A stretch of 64,000 bases of DNA from CAIVVT01 sp963757265 (GTDB taxonomy: Bacteria; Acidobacteriota; Terriglobia; Bryobacterales; Bryobacteraceae). The stretch covers positions 2,976,001 through 3,040,000 of the forward strand of contig CAVWRA010000006.1 in assembly GCA_963757265.1 (NCBI GenBank), in the 5' to 3' direction. Position numbers and translations under genes: made by a program. Positions within the stretch are counted from its first letter, which is position 1. Each line of letters starts with the position of its first letter. Below the pieces are notes generated by a model, which worked only from the letters and a program-made list of their open reading frames with translations, had not been told where the DNA came from and did no database searches. This document shows, one piece after another, positions 52,184 to 60,522 of this stretch.

Positions 52184-53586
52184 CTACGCTGCCTGCCGGT
52201 AGGAGAGGCGCTGACGAACATAGATGGCCTGCCACACGGTAGTGGCGGCGTACGCAAACAGCATTGAGCCGGCCAGTCCAAGGGCCAGGTGCGTCGGAAC
52301 GAAGCGGTAACAACCGGCCAGCAGCACGACAGCCCACATCGCATTGAATGCCAAGCCGATCCAGACCGATCCGGCGCTCAGTATGGCGGTGGCCACGACG
52401 CCGCTGATGCAACTGATAACGGCTGTGGCGGTTGATAGTGCCAGGACCAGCCAGCCCTGTTGGAAGCCTCGCCCGTAGAGCCGCATAATCGCGGGGGCGC
52501 CCAGCGCCACCGGCACCGCCACGGCCGTCGCCGCCGCGGCTGTCAGGATCAGGTTCCAGCGCAGAGCCCGCGCGTACCGCGGTGCGTCTCGTTCCCCATT
52601 CAGGTTAGACAGGATTGGAAGCGCGAACTGGGCCACAACGCCAGGTATGAACCCGATCGCATTTCTCCACTGGCTGGCGGCGCTGAAGATGCCCATCTCC
52701 GCGTAGCCCCCAGGCTGATTCACGAGCACAGTGCTCGCCGCCCAAACACTGGGTCCAGCCAGCACTCCACATAAGAAGGCCGGCGTCGAGAAGCTCCACA
52801 GGACCCGGCATTCCCTCCACGCCGAGAAGAACTGGGGGCCGACGCCTGACGCCGCGCACTGCTCCCGCAGCCAGATCTGGCTCAACACACAGGTCAGGGC
52901 CGCCGTCGCGGCTAACGCCCAGATCGCGCCCGGCAGGCCGCACCAATACACCAGGATCACGGTCACGGGAATTGTCAGGATTCCGCGCGCCAGATTGATG
53001 TGTGCGATCGCGCGGAACGCCTCAAACCCCGCCAGGGCGCCAATCTGCGCTCCGTTGAGCGCATTGAAGAACAACAGGACGCTGGCAATCCGCAGTTCGT
53101 GGGCCAGTTTGGGAGCATGCAGCGTTCGGGCGGCGAGCAGTGGTGCGTATGCCGCTAGGGCGAGCGCCAGCACCCCCCCGATATGACGGCGGCGGCCGTT
53201 CCGAGTGCAATAATGCGTCCCGCGCGCTGGGGATCGCGGGTCCGCAACTCGGCGACGAATTTGGTTGCAGTCATGCCCAGCCCCAGGCCCGCGAAGATGC
53301 CGAGCATGCCGACTGTGCTTTGGATCATGCCGTATTCGCCGAACTGCTCCCGCCCCAGCAGCCTCGCAGTGATCACTGACGCCGCCAGGGTCGCCCCCTG
53401 CGCCATCAGCGCCCCCAGCAGGGACCAGACGGCGCCTCGGGCGAACCGGCCGCGCAGCGAATCGGCCGCCCATAGGGCGCTGATCACTTTGGTGGCGCCG
53501 TTCCACGATCTGATCTCGGTCGGTATCAAGAGCAATTTGCCCGCATTCGAATCTCTCCCGGAACGAAGCCTCCAGGGGGATTCCAA
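52184..53586 (-). CDS. Wzx-type polysaccharide flippase, frameshifted in a G tract
   Basis: The N-terminal part (start TTG 53586 or GTG 53487) has the typical LRGRFARGAVWSLLGALMAQGATLAAS and GREQFGEYGMIQSTVGMLGIFAGLGLGMTATKFVAE. It runs into a stop after AAAVISGG. The remaining helices continue in another frame from VLALALAAYAPLLAA to the stop at 52184. The change falls in a run of seven G on the coding strand (C7 near 53174-53180); eight would restore a single MATE/Wzx-like protein of about 465 residues with twelve to fourteen helices. The cause may be a sequencing error or slippage. Confidence 0.82.
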
Positions 53587-53592
53587 GCCCGC

Positions 53593-55818
53593 TCAACCTT
53601 TCGCTGGCGAGTAATATTTGCTGTAGGACTTTCCGTAGTAACCGTAGTAGTAATACCGGTCGCTCATGTCCTGGCGCACTTCGTTCAGCGCCACGCCGAT
53701 CACGTTCGCCCTCAGGCGCCGCAGGCTGCTCAGGACGCTGCCGACCGCGTTCTTATCCGTTTGGCCGGCCAGCGTGATGACCACGACTCCGTCCACAATG
53801 GCCGCCATCTGCAGCGGCTCGGCGAATCCCAGCAAGGGTGGTGAATCGATGACAATCAGATCGTAATCCGGTTCCGCCTCCGTGAGGACCTTCTGCAGGA
53901 TGCTGCCCAGTTGGTCGGCCGCGCGGCGCGAGGCCGGGCCGGCTGGCAGGACGTCCAGGTCTGCGAAGTGCTCCGCTTTGCGGATGACCTCACGCCATTC
54001 CGCCTCTCCCTTGATGACCGTCGAGAGGCCGCGCTCGTTCTCGATGTTCAGGCGTTCGTGAATGCTGGGCCGCCGCAAATCGGCGTCGATCAGCAGCGTC
54101 TTGCGCTTCTGCAGGCTGTGGGCGACGGCCAGATGCATGGCGGCTGTGGTCTTGCCCTCGCGCGGAGTGGCGGACGTCATGAGCAGCGTGCGCGGGCGGC
54201 GGGCCAGGTCCGACAGCAGGATCGAATCGCGCAGCGTCCGGACCGCCTCCTCATAGGCCGAGGCCTGGTCATCGCGCTTGCTGATGGCCAATTCGGTGCC
54301 GTTGGATCCATTGGATCCCATAGGCATCAATCGGCCCCGCCAGCGCTTCACCACCGGAAGCGAGCCGAGGACCTCCGTCTTCAGGCCCTGCTGTATCTGC
54401 TCGGGATCGCGAATCGTGCTATCGAGTGTGTCCGACAGGACGGCGGCGCCCACTGCCAGCAGGGCGGAAAACAGGAGCGCGAGCAGTCCGTTCAGCGTCA
54501 AATTCGGGAAGACGGGCTTATACGCCGGCCGCGCCGGATCGGCCAGACGGATCGAGCTGTTTTGGAAGCTGGAATTAATCCCGGCCTCTCTGATCTTGCG
54601 CACCAGTTCCTCGTATAAGCCCTTGTCCGACTCGGCTTCCTGCTTCAATGCCCGGTACTCGAAGGACCGGGCGTTCAGCCGGTCGAACTCAACCTTGGTC
54701 TCCGCCACGGCGCTTTTTATCATCTCCTCGCGATTCACCGCCTCGTGGTACTCCACGGCGACGCGCTGGGCGATGTTGTTCTTCAAAGCGTCGAATTGCC
54801 GTCCCAACTCGGTAAGCTGGGAGTGCGCCTTAACATACTCTGGGTGGTTGGAGCCATACTGCGCCGACACGACGGCGAATCTCTCCCGGGCTTCATCCAG
54901 GCGTTCGGCCAGTTTCCGAAGCTGTTCACCCTGGCTGGAAGCCTGCGCGGCTTCCAGAGAACCGCCCTTCACGGAGTTGTTCGCCGCCTGCTTACGGACC
55001 CGCTCGGCCTGGGCGTTCGTGAGTTCGGTATTGAGCTGCAGCAGGCGGGAGGAGAGAATGCTGGTTTTCTCCTCCGGGTTGATGACGCTCAGGTCCCTTT
55101 CGAATTGCGCCAGCGCCGCCGAAGAGCGCTCCATCTTCGCCTTCAACTCTTCCATCTGCTTTTCCATGAAGGCGGAGAGACCGGCCGTGGCCCGGAATCG
55201 GATGTCGTAGGTGTGCTCGATGTAGCTCTGGGCGATTGCATTGGCCACAGCCGAGGCGAGTTCCGCATTGGGAGAGCGGTAGCTGATCAGCAGCAGGTAG
55301 GTGTTGGGCGGGCGCGTCACCTTCAGCCGTTTCAAGGTGATCGGCGCATTCTGGGCCCGTGTTGTGGGCAAGTCGCCGTCGAGAGGCGTGATTTCGGCGA
55401 CCGGAATCTTGTAGCGCAGCACGACCGGGCGCAGCACTGAATCGGACTGGATGATTTTGATCTGCGTGGCGAGAAACTGGTCCGCATCGTTGGGGGCCAT
55501 ACGGGCGGCATCCTGGCCCACGACGGCCGCCGGCGCCTGGCGGTCCACATCGATGCTGGCCGTGGATTCATAGATCGGCGTGAGCCTCGAGGAGATCAGA
55601 AGCGTGGCTACAACCGAAAACACGATGAAAGAAAGGATGCGCCACTTGTGGCGTCGCAGGATCCACAGATAGTGCGAGAGCGGGACGCTCCGCTCCTCGC
55701 TCTCCTGCTCATAACTGTAGGACGGCTGGAGGCTGATGCGTTCCTGAATCGCGGGCGCTGTGACGCCCGCATCGGGGGCGGCTAAAGCGCGGATTTCCTT
55801 GTTGTCAGATGATTGCAT
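53593..55818 (-). CDS. wzc: polysaccharide co-polymerase/BY-kinase fusion (Wzc type)
   Basis: 741 residues. The N-terminal Wzz part has transmembrane helix WRILSFIVFSVVATLLISS, a long periplasmic coiled-coil region (about residues 190-420) and a second helix NGLLALLFSALLAVGAAVL. The cytoplasmic BY-kinase has Walker A TSATPREGKTTAAMHLA, Walker A' LLIDADLRRPSIH and Walker B DLIVIDSPP. The C-terminus is a tyrosine cluster, DRYYYYGYYGKSYSKYY. It controls chain length by cycles of autophosphorylation and is the expected substrate of the CpsB-like phosphatase at 37403. Fused architecture as in proteobacterial Wzc. Confidence 0.95.
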   Translation of the reverse strand: MQSSDNKEIRALAAPDAGVTAPAIQERISLQPSYSYEQESEERSVPLSHYLWILRRHKWRILSFIVFSVVATLLISSRLTPIYESTASIDVDRQAPAAVVGQDAARMAPNDADQFLATQIKIIQSDSVLRPVVLRYKIPVAEITPLDGDLPTTRAQNAPITLKRLKVTRPPNTYLLLISYRSPNAELASAVANAIAQSYIEHTYDIRFRATAGLSAFMEKQMEELKAKMERSSAALAQFERDLSVINPEEKTSILSSRLLQLNTELTNAQAERVRKQAANNSVKGGSLEAAQASSQGEQLRKLAERLDEARERFAVVSAQYGSNHPEYVKAHSQLTELGRQFDALKNNIAQRVAVEYHEAVNREEMIKSAVAETKVEFDRLNARSFEYRALKQEAESDKGLYEELVRKIREAGINSSFQNSSIRLADPARPAYKPVFPNLTLNGLLALLFSALLAVGAAVLSDTLDSTIRDPEQIQQGLKTEVLGSLPVVKRWRGRLMPMGSNGSNGTELAISKRDDQASAYEEAVRTLRDSILLSDLARRPRTLLMTSATPREGKTTAAMHLAVAHSLQKRKTLLIDADLRRPSIHERLNIENERGLSTVIKGEAEWREVIRKAEHFADLDVLPAGPASRRAADQLGSILQKVLTEAEPDYDLIVIDSPPLLGFAEPLQMAAIVDGVVVITLAGQTDKNAVGSVLSSLRRLRANVIGVALNEVRQDMSDRYYYYGYYGKSYSKYYSPAKG

Positions 55819-55830
55819 GGTGAGTTCGGC

Positions 55831-56784
55831 TTACCTGCCGTAGATCAAAGCCGTTGCTCCGGCCGTACTGCTAAACAGCAGGAACTTCTCGAGGGCGGCC
55901 ATGCCAAGCTTTCTCCCATGGCTCTCGGGAATGTAGAGAATGTCGTTCTCGGTCAGCGGGACATCGGGCGACTTCCGCCGCATGATCTTCGCCAGTTCGA
56001 TTGGGATTTCGTTCTTCGACCCGGCCCCTTCGCGGCGGTAGATGAAGGCCTGATCGTTGGCATAAGGCATCAGACCCTCGGCTAGCGCCAACGCCTGAAG
56101 CACGGTCGTGTCGGCGCCGTCTTGCACCGGAAAGACGCCGGGCTTTTTCACGTTGCCCACGACGTAGATCTTGCCCACCTCGGGGACTCGAATCTCCTCG
56201 CCGCCCAACAGCTTCACGTTCAGTTCGGCGTCGGCTTCATCGATCAGGCCGCGCACCAGAATGCGGCGCGTCAGTGTGATCGGCTTGCCGTCAGGCCCCG
56301 GCTGGGAATGGCTGACCAGGATTTCGCGGCCCGCATCCTCGCGCAGCCCTTGCGCCCGGGCCAGCGCCTCCAGCAGCGTGGTCGGGCCATCGGCCTGGAA
56401 GACCACCGGCATTTTGACGGCGCCGGAAACACTGATCGGGCGGCTATGGTACTCGGCGATCGTGACCGTCACGTAGGGATCGACCAGAATGTTTCCCTGC
56501 CTCAATGCTGCGGCGATTGCGACCTCCAGGTCGGCCGGGTAGAGGCCTTCCGCCTTGACGCGCGTCTTCAGCATGGGCAGCCGGATGTAGCCATCGGCGC
56601 TCACGCGGATCGTGCGGCTCAACTCCGGCGCGTCGTACACCGAGACCGCAATCAGGTCGTTCGGTCCCACGGCCTGCGCCGGCAGATTGGCGCCAATCTC
56701 CGGGACCGCGAAGGGGCGGCTGGGGTTGGACTGCTGTGCGGCAGCGCCGCCCGCGAAAGCCAGCAGCAGCAACATTGCGCGCAT
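55831..56784 (-). CDS. outer-membrane polysaccharide export protein (Wza-like, Poly_export/SLBB)
   Basis: 317 residues from ATG 56784 (MRAMLLLLAFAGGAAAQQ), a signal peptide without an evident lipobox. The Poly_export domain reads GPNDLIAVSVYDAPELSRTIRVSADGYIRLPML, followed by two SLBB-like segments (ISVSGAVKMPVVFQADGPTTLLEALARAQG and IYVVGNVKKPGVFPVQDGADTTVLQALALAEG). It is the export channel partner of the Wzc-like protein 12 bases downstream. The start was chosen for the clean signal peptide; the frame is open to 56832. Confidence 0.93.
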   Translation of the reverse strand: MRAMLLLLAFAGGAAAQQSNPSRPFAVPEIGANLPAQAVGPNDLIAVSVYDAPELSRTIRVSADGYIRLPMLKTRVKAEGLYPADLEVAIAAALRQGNILVDPYVTVTIAEYHSRPISVSGAVKMPVVFQADGPTTLLEALARAQGLREDAGREILVSHSQPGPDGKPITLTRRILVRGLIDEADAELNVKLLGGEEIRVPEVGKIYVVGNVKKPGVFPVQDGADTTVLQALALAEGLMPYANDQAFIYRREGAGSKNEIPIELAKIMRRKSPDVPLTENDILYIPESHGRKLGMAALEKFLLFSSTAGATALIYGR

Positions 56785-56910
56785 AGTGGCACCCGATTCC
56801 TGGAACACCATTCCGACCGCTTTCTCACGCACGTTTTCTTACAACTTCCGCTCTGGCCAGCCTCGCCGGCAGAGTCCAATGGCCTGACGACGGCGCCCTC
56901 CGCGCGGCGC

Positions 56911-57186
56911 TCAGCGTTCGCCCTCCACAACCAGCATCGCCAGCCGCGCCACCCGGCCTTGCAGCAGGTTCAGCTTCTCGTCCAGTTCGCGCACTCGCGT
57001 CTGCAGTTCGGCATCCACGCATCCCGGCGGCAGTTCGACGCCCCGCATAAACTTGAACATCGCGTCCCGGGCCAGGTCGCTGACGCAGCGCGCGCCGGTC
57101 ATCGTGCACATCTCCCTCAACTGCCGGAACTCGTCGTCCGACACCCGGATGCTGACTACCCTGCTGCGCCTGATGAGGAGCGGCAT
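56911..57186 (-). CDS. small helical protein of the polysaccharide operon, RHH/coiled-coil
   Basis: 91 residues directly after the NusG-like gene with no gap. The first part (RRSRVVSIRVSDDEFRQLREMCTMTGARCVSDLARDAMFKFM) reads like a ribbon-helix-helix DNA-binding fold. The second is a short coiled coil (ELQTRVRELDEKLNLLQGRVARL). It may regulate the operon or work with the antiterminator. No named family recognised. Confidence 0.6.
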   Translation of the reverse strand: MPLLIRRSRVVSIRVSDDEFRQLREMCTMTGARCVSDLARDAMFKFMRGVELPPGCVDAELQTRVRELDEKLNLLQGRVARLAMLVVEGER

Positions 57187-57684
57187 TCAGTTCAACGCCT
57201 CGACCATCTCCGGATCGACCTCGAAGGCCACGCTGCGCTGCAGCAGGTGGATGGATAACACCAGCCGGAACTGGCTCTTCACCTTTTCCAGCCGTCCTTC
57301 CATGCCTTCAAACGCCGCGCCTCGAATCCTGACCCGCATCCCTTCTCTCAGGTACGGCGTCGGGGATGCCACCAGGCCCTTCTCCAGGACCCGCCGCACC
57401 GCATCGATCTCGCTTTCCGGCACCGCCATCAGCTCCGCGCCATTGCTGACGACATACAGCACCCCGGGCGCGCTTCGGGCCACCAGCGATTGCCTGGCCG
57501 CGAATTTGCAGAACAGGTATCCGCCGAACAATGGCACTTCGATCAGCTTGACCCGATCGCTCCACAGCCGCCGGGATTTGTAGAGCGGCAGAAATACCTC
57601 GACCCCGCAGGCCTTCAGATACTCCCCCGCCACCTTTTCATGGCGCGATTTCGTTCGCAGCGCGTACCAGCGAGGCTGATCCAT
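57187..57684 (-). CDS. NusG-like (RfaH/UpxY-type) transcription antiterminator
   Basis: 165 residues. The NusG N-terminal domain is clear: PRWYALRTKSRHEKVAGEYLKACGVEVFLPLYKSRRLWSDRVKLIEVPLFGGYLFCKF. The C-terminal KOW domain shows REGMRVRIRGAAFEGMEGRLEKVKSQFRLVLSI. Specialised NusG paralogues at the head of long polysaccharide operons keep RNA polymerase going through the leader and operon. This gene is first in a run of about 20 kb transcribed the same way. Confidence 0.9.
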   Translation of the reverse strand: MDQPRWYALRTKSRHEKVAGEYLKACGVEVFLPLYKSRRLWSDRVKLIEVPLFGGYLFCKFAARQSLVARSAPGVLYVVSNGAELMAVPESEIDAVRRVLEKGLVASPTPYLREGMRVRIRGAAFEGMEGRLEKVKSQFRLVLSIHLLQRSVAFEVDPEMVEALN

Positions 57685-58865
57685 TTCCTCTTATCCACAC
57701 AAGCCGGGGCAGGCTTCGCCCCTCTCGGTCCCACTCACAGTGGGTCGCAATCGGGAGCAGCGAACGCCTCTGACGACTTCCGCGTCGGCGTCTTTCGGCG
57801 CGGCCTTCGATTCATACCTGGACGCTTTCACGCCCGTCTCTCCGCGCCGCATACGGCATAACAGCCGTATGTATTCAAGAAACTAACAGGGTCCGAAACT
57901 AAAGCAATATGGGACGAATTTCAATACAACTGAATATCTAAGACTGAAGTACGTGGATCATCGCCAATTTTACAAGACGTTAGTACCGAAACTTTCATAA
58001 GCTATTCCATTAGCCCGATTTATGCTCAACGACAATCCATTTTTGCGCGATCATCCGCAAACTGTTGAATTCGAAAAACCAGCACGGCTTCCATCCGCTT
58101 GGCCTGCAGTTTGCCCTGCCGGACTATTTCGTCTTTCATATCTCGCGACAAGTCATTCGAACGATTGAGTGCATGAGTGGGGAGCGTATACGCCTTTTTC
58201 GCCGACCATAGATTGTGATGCATTCGTCATACGCGGGCGGGCATAACATTCCCGCTGGGCGGCCAGCGCCACCTTTCTCCCGGCCCATTCGACTCCCTCA
58301 TCCGCAGCTTCCGCCCGGCTGCGTGCCACGCTAGCCCACCGGCGCTCCTGCTTGTCCGCCGGCGCGACCTGCGTTGCCCAGCTCAACGGTCACTGACTGA
58401 GTGGCAGAGCTCACGCCTTTTTCTCACGCGTAGGTCGCGCGCGGGACGACTCCAGATTTGACGTTCGGGGCCTGCTTGGCGTCCTGATCATGGCCCGCCA
58501 GTCCACGCTGCATACGAATGAATTCGATTTATATTTTTGAAATAGAAGGGTTTACAATTTACCATCGCACCGCGGCGCAAACCGGCTCAGGCCCTGCGGC
58601 GCATGCGGCGGGCTGCGATCTTTTTCTGTTTCGATCACCCGGTTTTCCACGCTGAGCCGATCCGATAACGAAGATTTCGGTCCGTGCGCCCTCCGCACTC
58701 AGACGGACCTGGCATGGATCCTACCAACAGCTCGCCGCGCTGACGCTAACGGTCGCCTGCGATGACATCCTATAAGACGTTTGTTTACGGTGATTCATCG
58801 ACAGACGATCCTGGATTCGGAATTCCAGCATCTTGTGCTACAATATCCCGGCGGAGGATTCAGCG
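57685..58865. other. 1.2-kb leader/intergenic region upstream of the polysaccharide operon
   Basis: No gene is supported. On the minus strand it should hold the promoter and leader of the polysaccharide operon; 57870-58050 and 58510-58560 are AT-rich compared with the surroundings. A hairpin CATACGG-CATAACAG-CCGTATG lies at about 57850-57871 without a T tract, so it might be an antiterminator-responsive element rather than a terminator. A short minus-strand frame at 58026-58223 has no recognisable features. On the plus strand a TACAAT -10-like box at 58839-58844 may serve the glyoxalase-fold gene. Confidence 0.4.
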
Positions 58866-59651
58866 ATGGCGGTTGTTCAAAAGTACTCCCTCGGTACGCC
58901 CTGCTGGTTTGAACTCGGCACGACGGACCAAACTGCGGCCAAACAATTCTACGGGCAATTATTGGGATGGTCGGCACGAGATAACCCAATGGGGCCTGAC
59001 GGAGTTTACACAATGTTTCAGTTGAACGGTCATGACACCGGCGCGGTTTATACACTGCCCGCTAAGATAGTTGAGCAGGGCGTCCCGCCGCATTGGAATG
59101 TATATTTCGCTACACCCGATGTCGATGTGTCGGCCGCCCGAGTTTCCGAACTGGGTGGAGTTGTGGTTCAACCTCCGTTCGACGTGCTGGACGCCGGACG
59201 CATGGCGAACTGCAAGGATCCGGGCGGGGCCTCGTTTTCGTTATGGCAGGCCAGGCGGCATCTGGGCGCGGCCTTGATCAACGAGAACAACGCCGTTTGC
59301 TGGAGCGAACTGTATACCCGGGATCTCGCCAAAGTGCGCGAGTTTTACACCGGCGTGTTCGGCTGGGAGACCAAGAGCAGCGCCAATGTGTCCACCTACA
59401 TCGAGTTCAGCGCGGGCGGGCAGCCGCGCGGCGGGATGATGCAGATGGAGGCGGAATTTGAAGGAATGCCGTCGCAGTGGGGTATCTATTTCATGGTCGA
59501 GGACTGCGATGCGGCGACCGCGAAGGTGCGCGAACTCGCGGGCCTGGTACGCCACGGTCCTTTCAGCGCGCCGGGCGTCGGGCGCATGGCCATGCTCGCC
59601 GATCCGCAGGGCGCTGCCTTCTCCTTGATCACGCTGTCCGCGGCCAGCTAG
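58866..59651 (+). CDS. tandem VOC (glyoxalase/bleomycin resistance) family protein
   Basis: 261 residues from ATG 58866 with GGAGG upstream. Two VOC modules follow each other: CWFELGTTDQTAAKQFYGQLLGW and, in the second half, CWSELYTRDLAKVREFYTGVFGWE; each closes with a strand such as DPGGASFSLW and DPQGAAFSLI. Double-module members of this type bind a metal or small ligand and are usually of unknown substrate. It stands alone, with a possible -10 box TACAAT about 20 bases upstream of the ATG. Confidence 0.88.
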   Translation: MAVVQKYSLGTPCWFELGTTDQTAAKQFYGQLLGWSARDNPMGPDGVYTMFQLNGHDTGAVYTLPAKIVEQGVPPHWNVYFATPDVDVSAARVSELGGVVVQPPFDVLDAGRMANCKDPGGASFSLWQARRHLGAALINENNAVCWSELYTRDLAKVREFYTGVFGWETKSSANVSTYIEFSAGGQPRGGMMQMEAEFEGMPSQWGIYFMVEDCDAATAKVRELAGLVRHGPFSAPGVGRMAMLADPQGAAFSLITLSAAS

Positions 59652-60522
59652 TCCCGGGCTCCTCCCCTTCGCGCCACCGATGTCCGCGCCGTCGCTCCAT
59701 GCCTGGAACCCGAGGCGGCCACAATGCGCTGCCGTTGTCGGCCCGCTTGCCATTCCGTGATCCGTCGTTCACAGTCTTTCTGAACTGTGCCCTCTGTATT
59801 TGCAGCCGTGGCAGAATCCGCGCTTCGTAGTGCCGGCAACAGGGGCCTTCCCCGGCAGCAAACTCAGAAACGCTTTCTTGCGCCGCCGCCAGGCGCTGGC
59901 TGTCAACTCGTCGTTTCGCCAAGTCAAAAATGCCAGCCGGGCGGCCTTCTCTACCAGACACTTCAAATATATCCCCATCCTCTAAAATAGTGGGAAATTG
60001 GTACTAGTAATCCTATCTTAAGCCGAGAATGGTACACATGGTACTTCGCACCAGATATGTAGTTTACCTCGCCGGCAGGTGCGCCGCAATTGAACCTGTT
60101 GAAACGCCCGGGAGTCGGTGCGCGGCCCCCTTTGGCGGTTCAGCACCGAGCGCCGATGGGCTACTGAAGGATCTCCGGTGCAAGTCGCCTATTACCCGCA
60201 GAAACAACTGATTTCAAATGGCTTAAAGACAAAGCGAGAGGGCCTTGGGCAGGCTCATCCGGCGCGCGGCAGCGCTCGGCGCGTCCCTCGCGCCCCTGGA
60301 GTTTCCTTGGTTGGGGACGGGAGCGAAAACAGCGCGGACTTCCGTTCCTGGACCGACGAGAGAACAAGGGGAGGAATGGCACACCTTATGATTGAAGTTT
60401 AATCGGTATGCAAACACCGCCAAGGATGTCATTTTTGTTTTCTCGCCGATGGTTTGGGGCTATCATGAATCCAGTGCCTGAAGGCATTGCTGCCGTTGCG
60501 TTCGATTGCGGAGGAAGGAATT
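59652..60522. other. 871-bp intergenic region with repeated TGGTAC elements
   Basis: No gene with support. TGGTAC occurs three times at 59999-60004, 60030-60035 and 60039-60044, the last two inside a direct repeat ATGGTAC-AC-ATGGTAC. A GC-rich self-complementary stretch follows at about 60110-60200; I could not fold it into a tRNA or known RNA. GGAGGAAGG at 60510-60518 is the ribosome site of the next gene. Confidence 0.4.

Noticed and set aside
59769..59978. 69-codon minus-strand frame downstream of the VOC gene
   Set aside because: Short, basic, without ribosome site or family features; not reported as a gene.
60100..60240. Possible tRNA or structured RNA (GC-rich stretch followed by CTCCGGTGCAAGTCGCC)
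   Set aside because: The T-arm-like string lacks the GGTTCRA core and no acceptor or anticodon stem can be paired with it.
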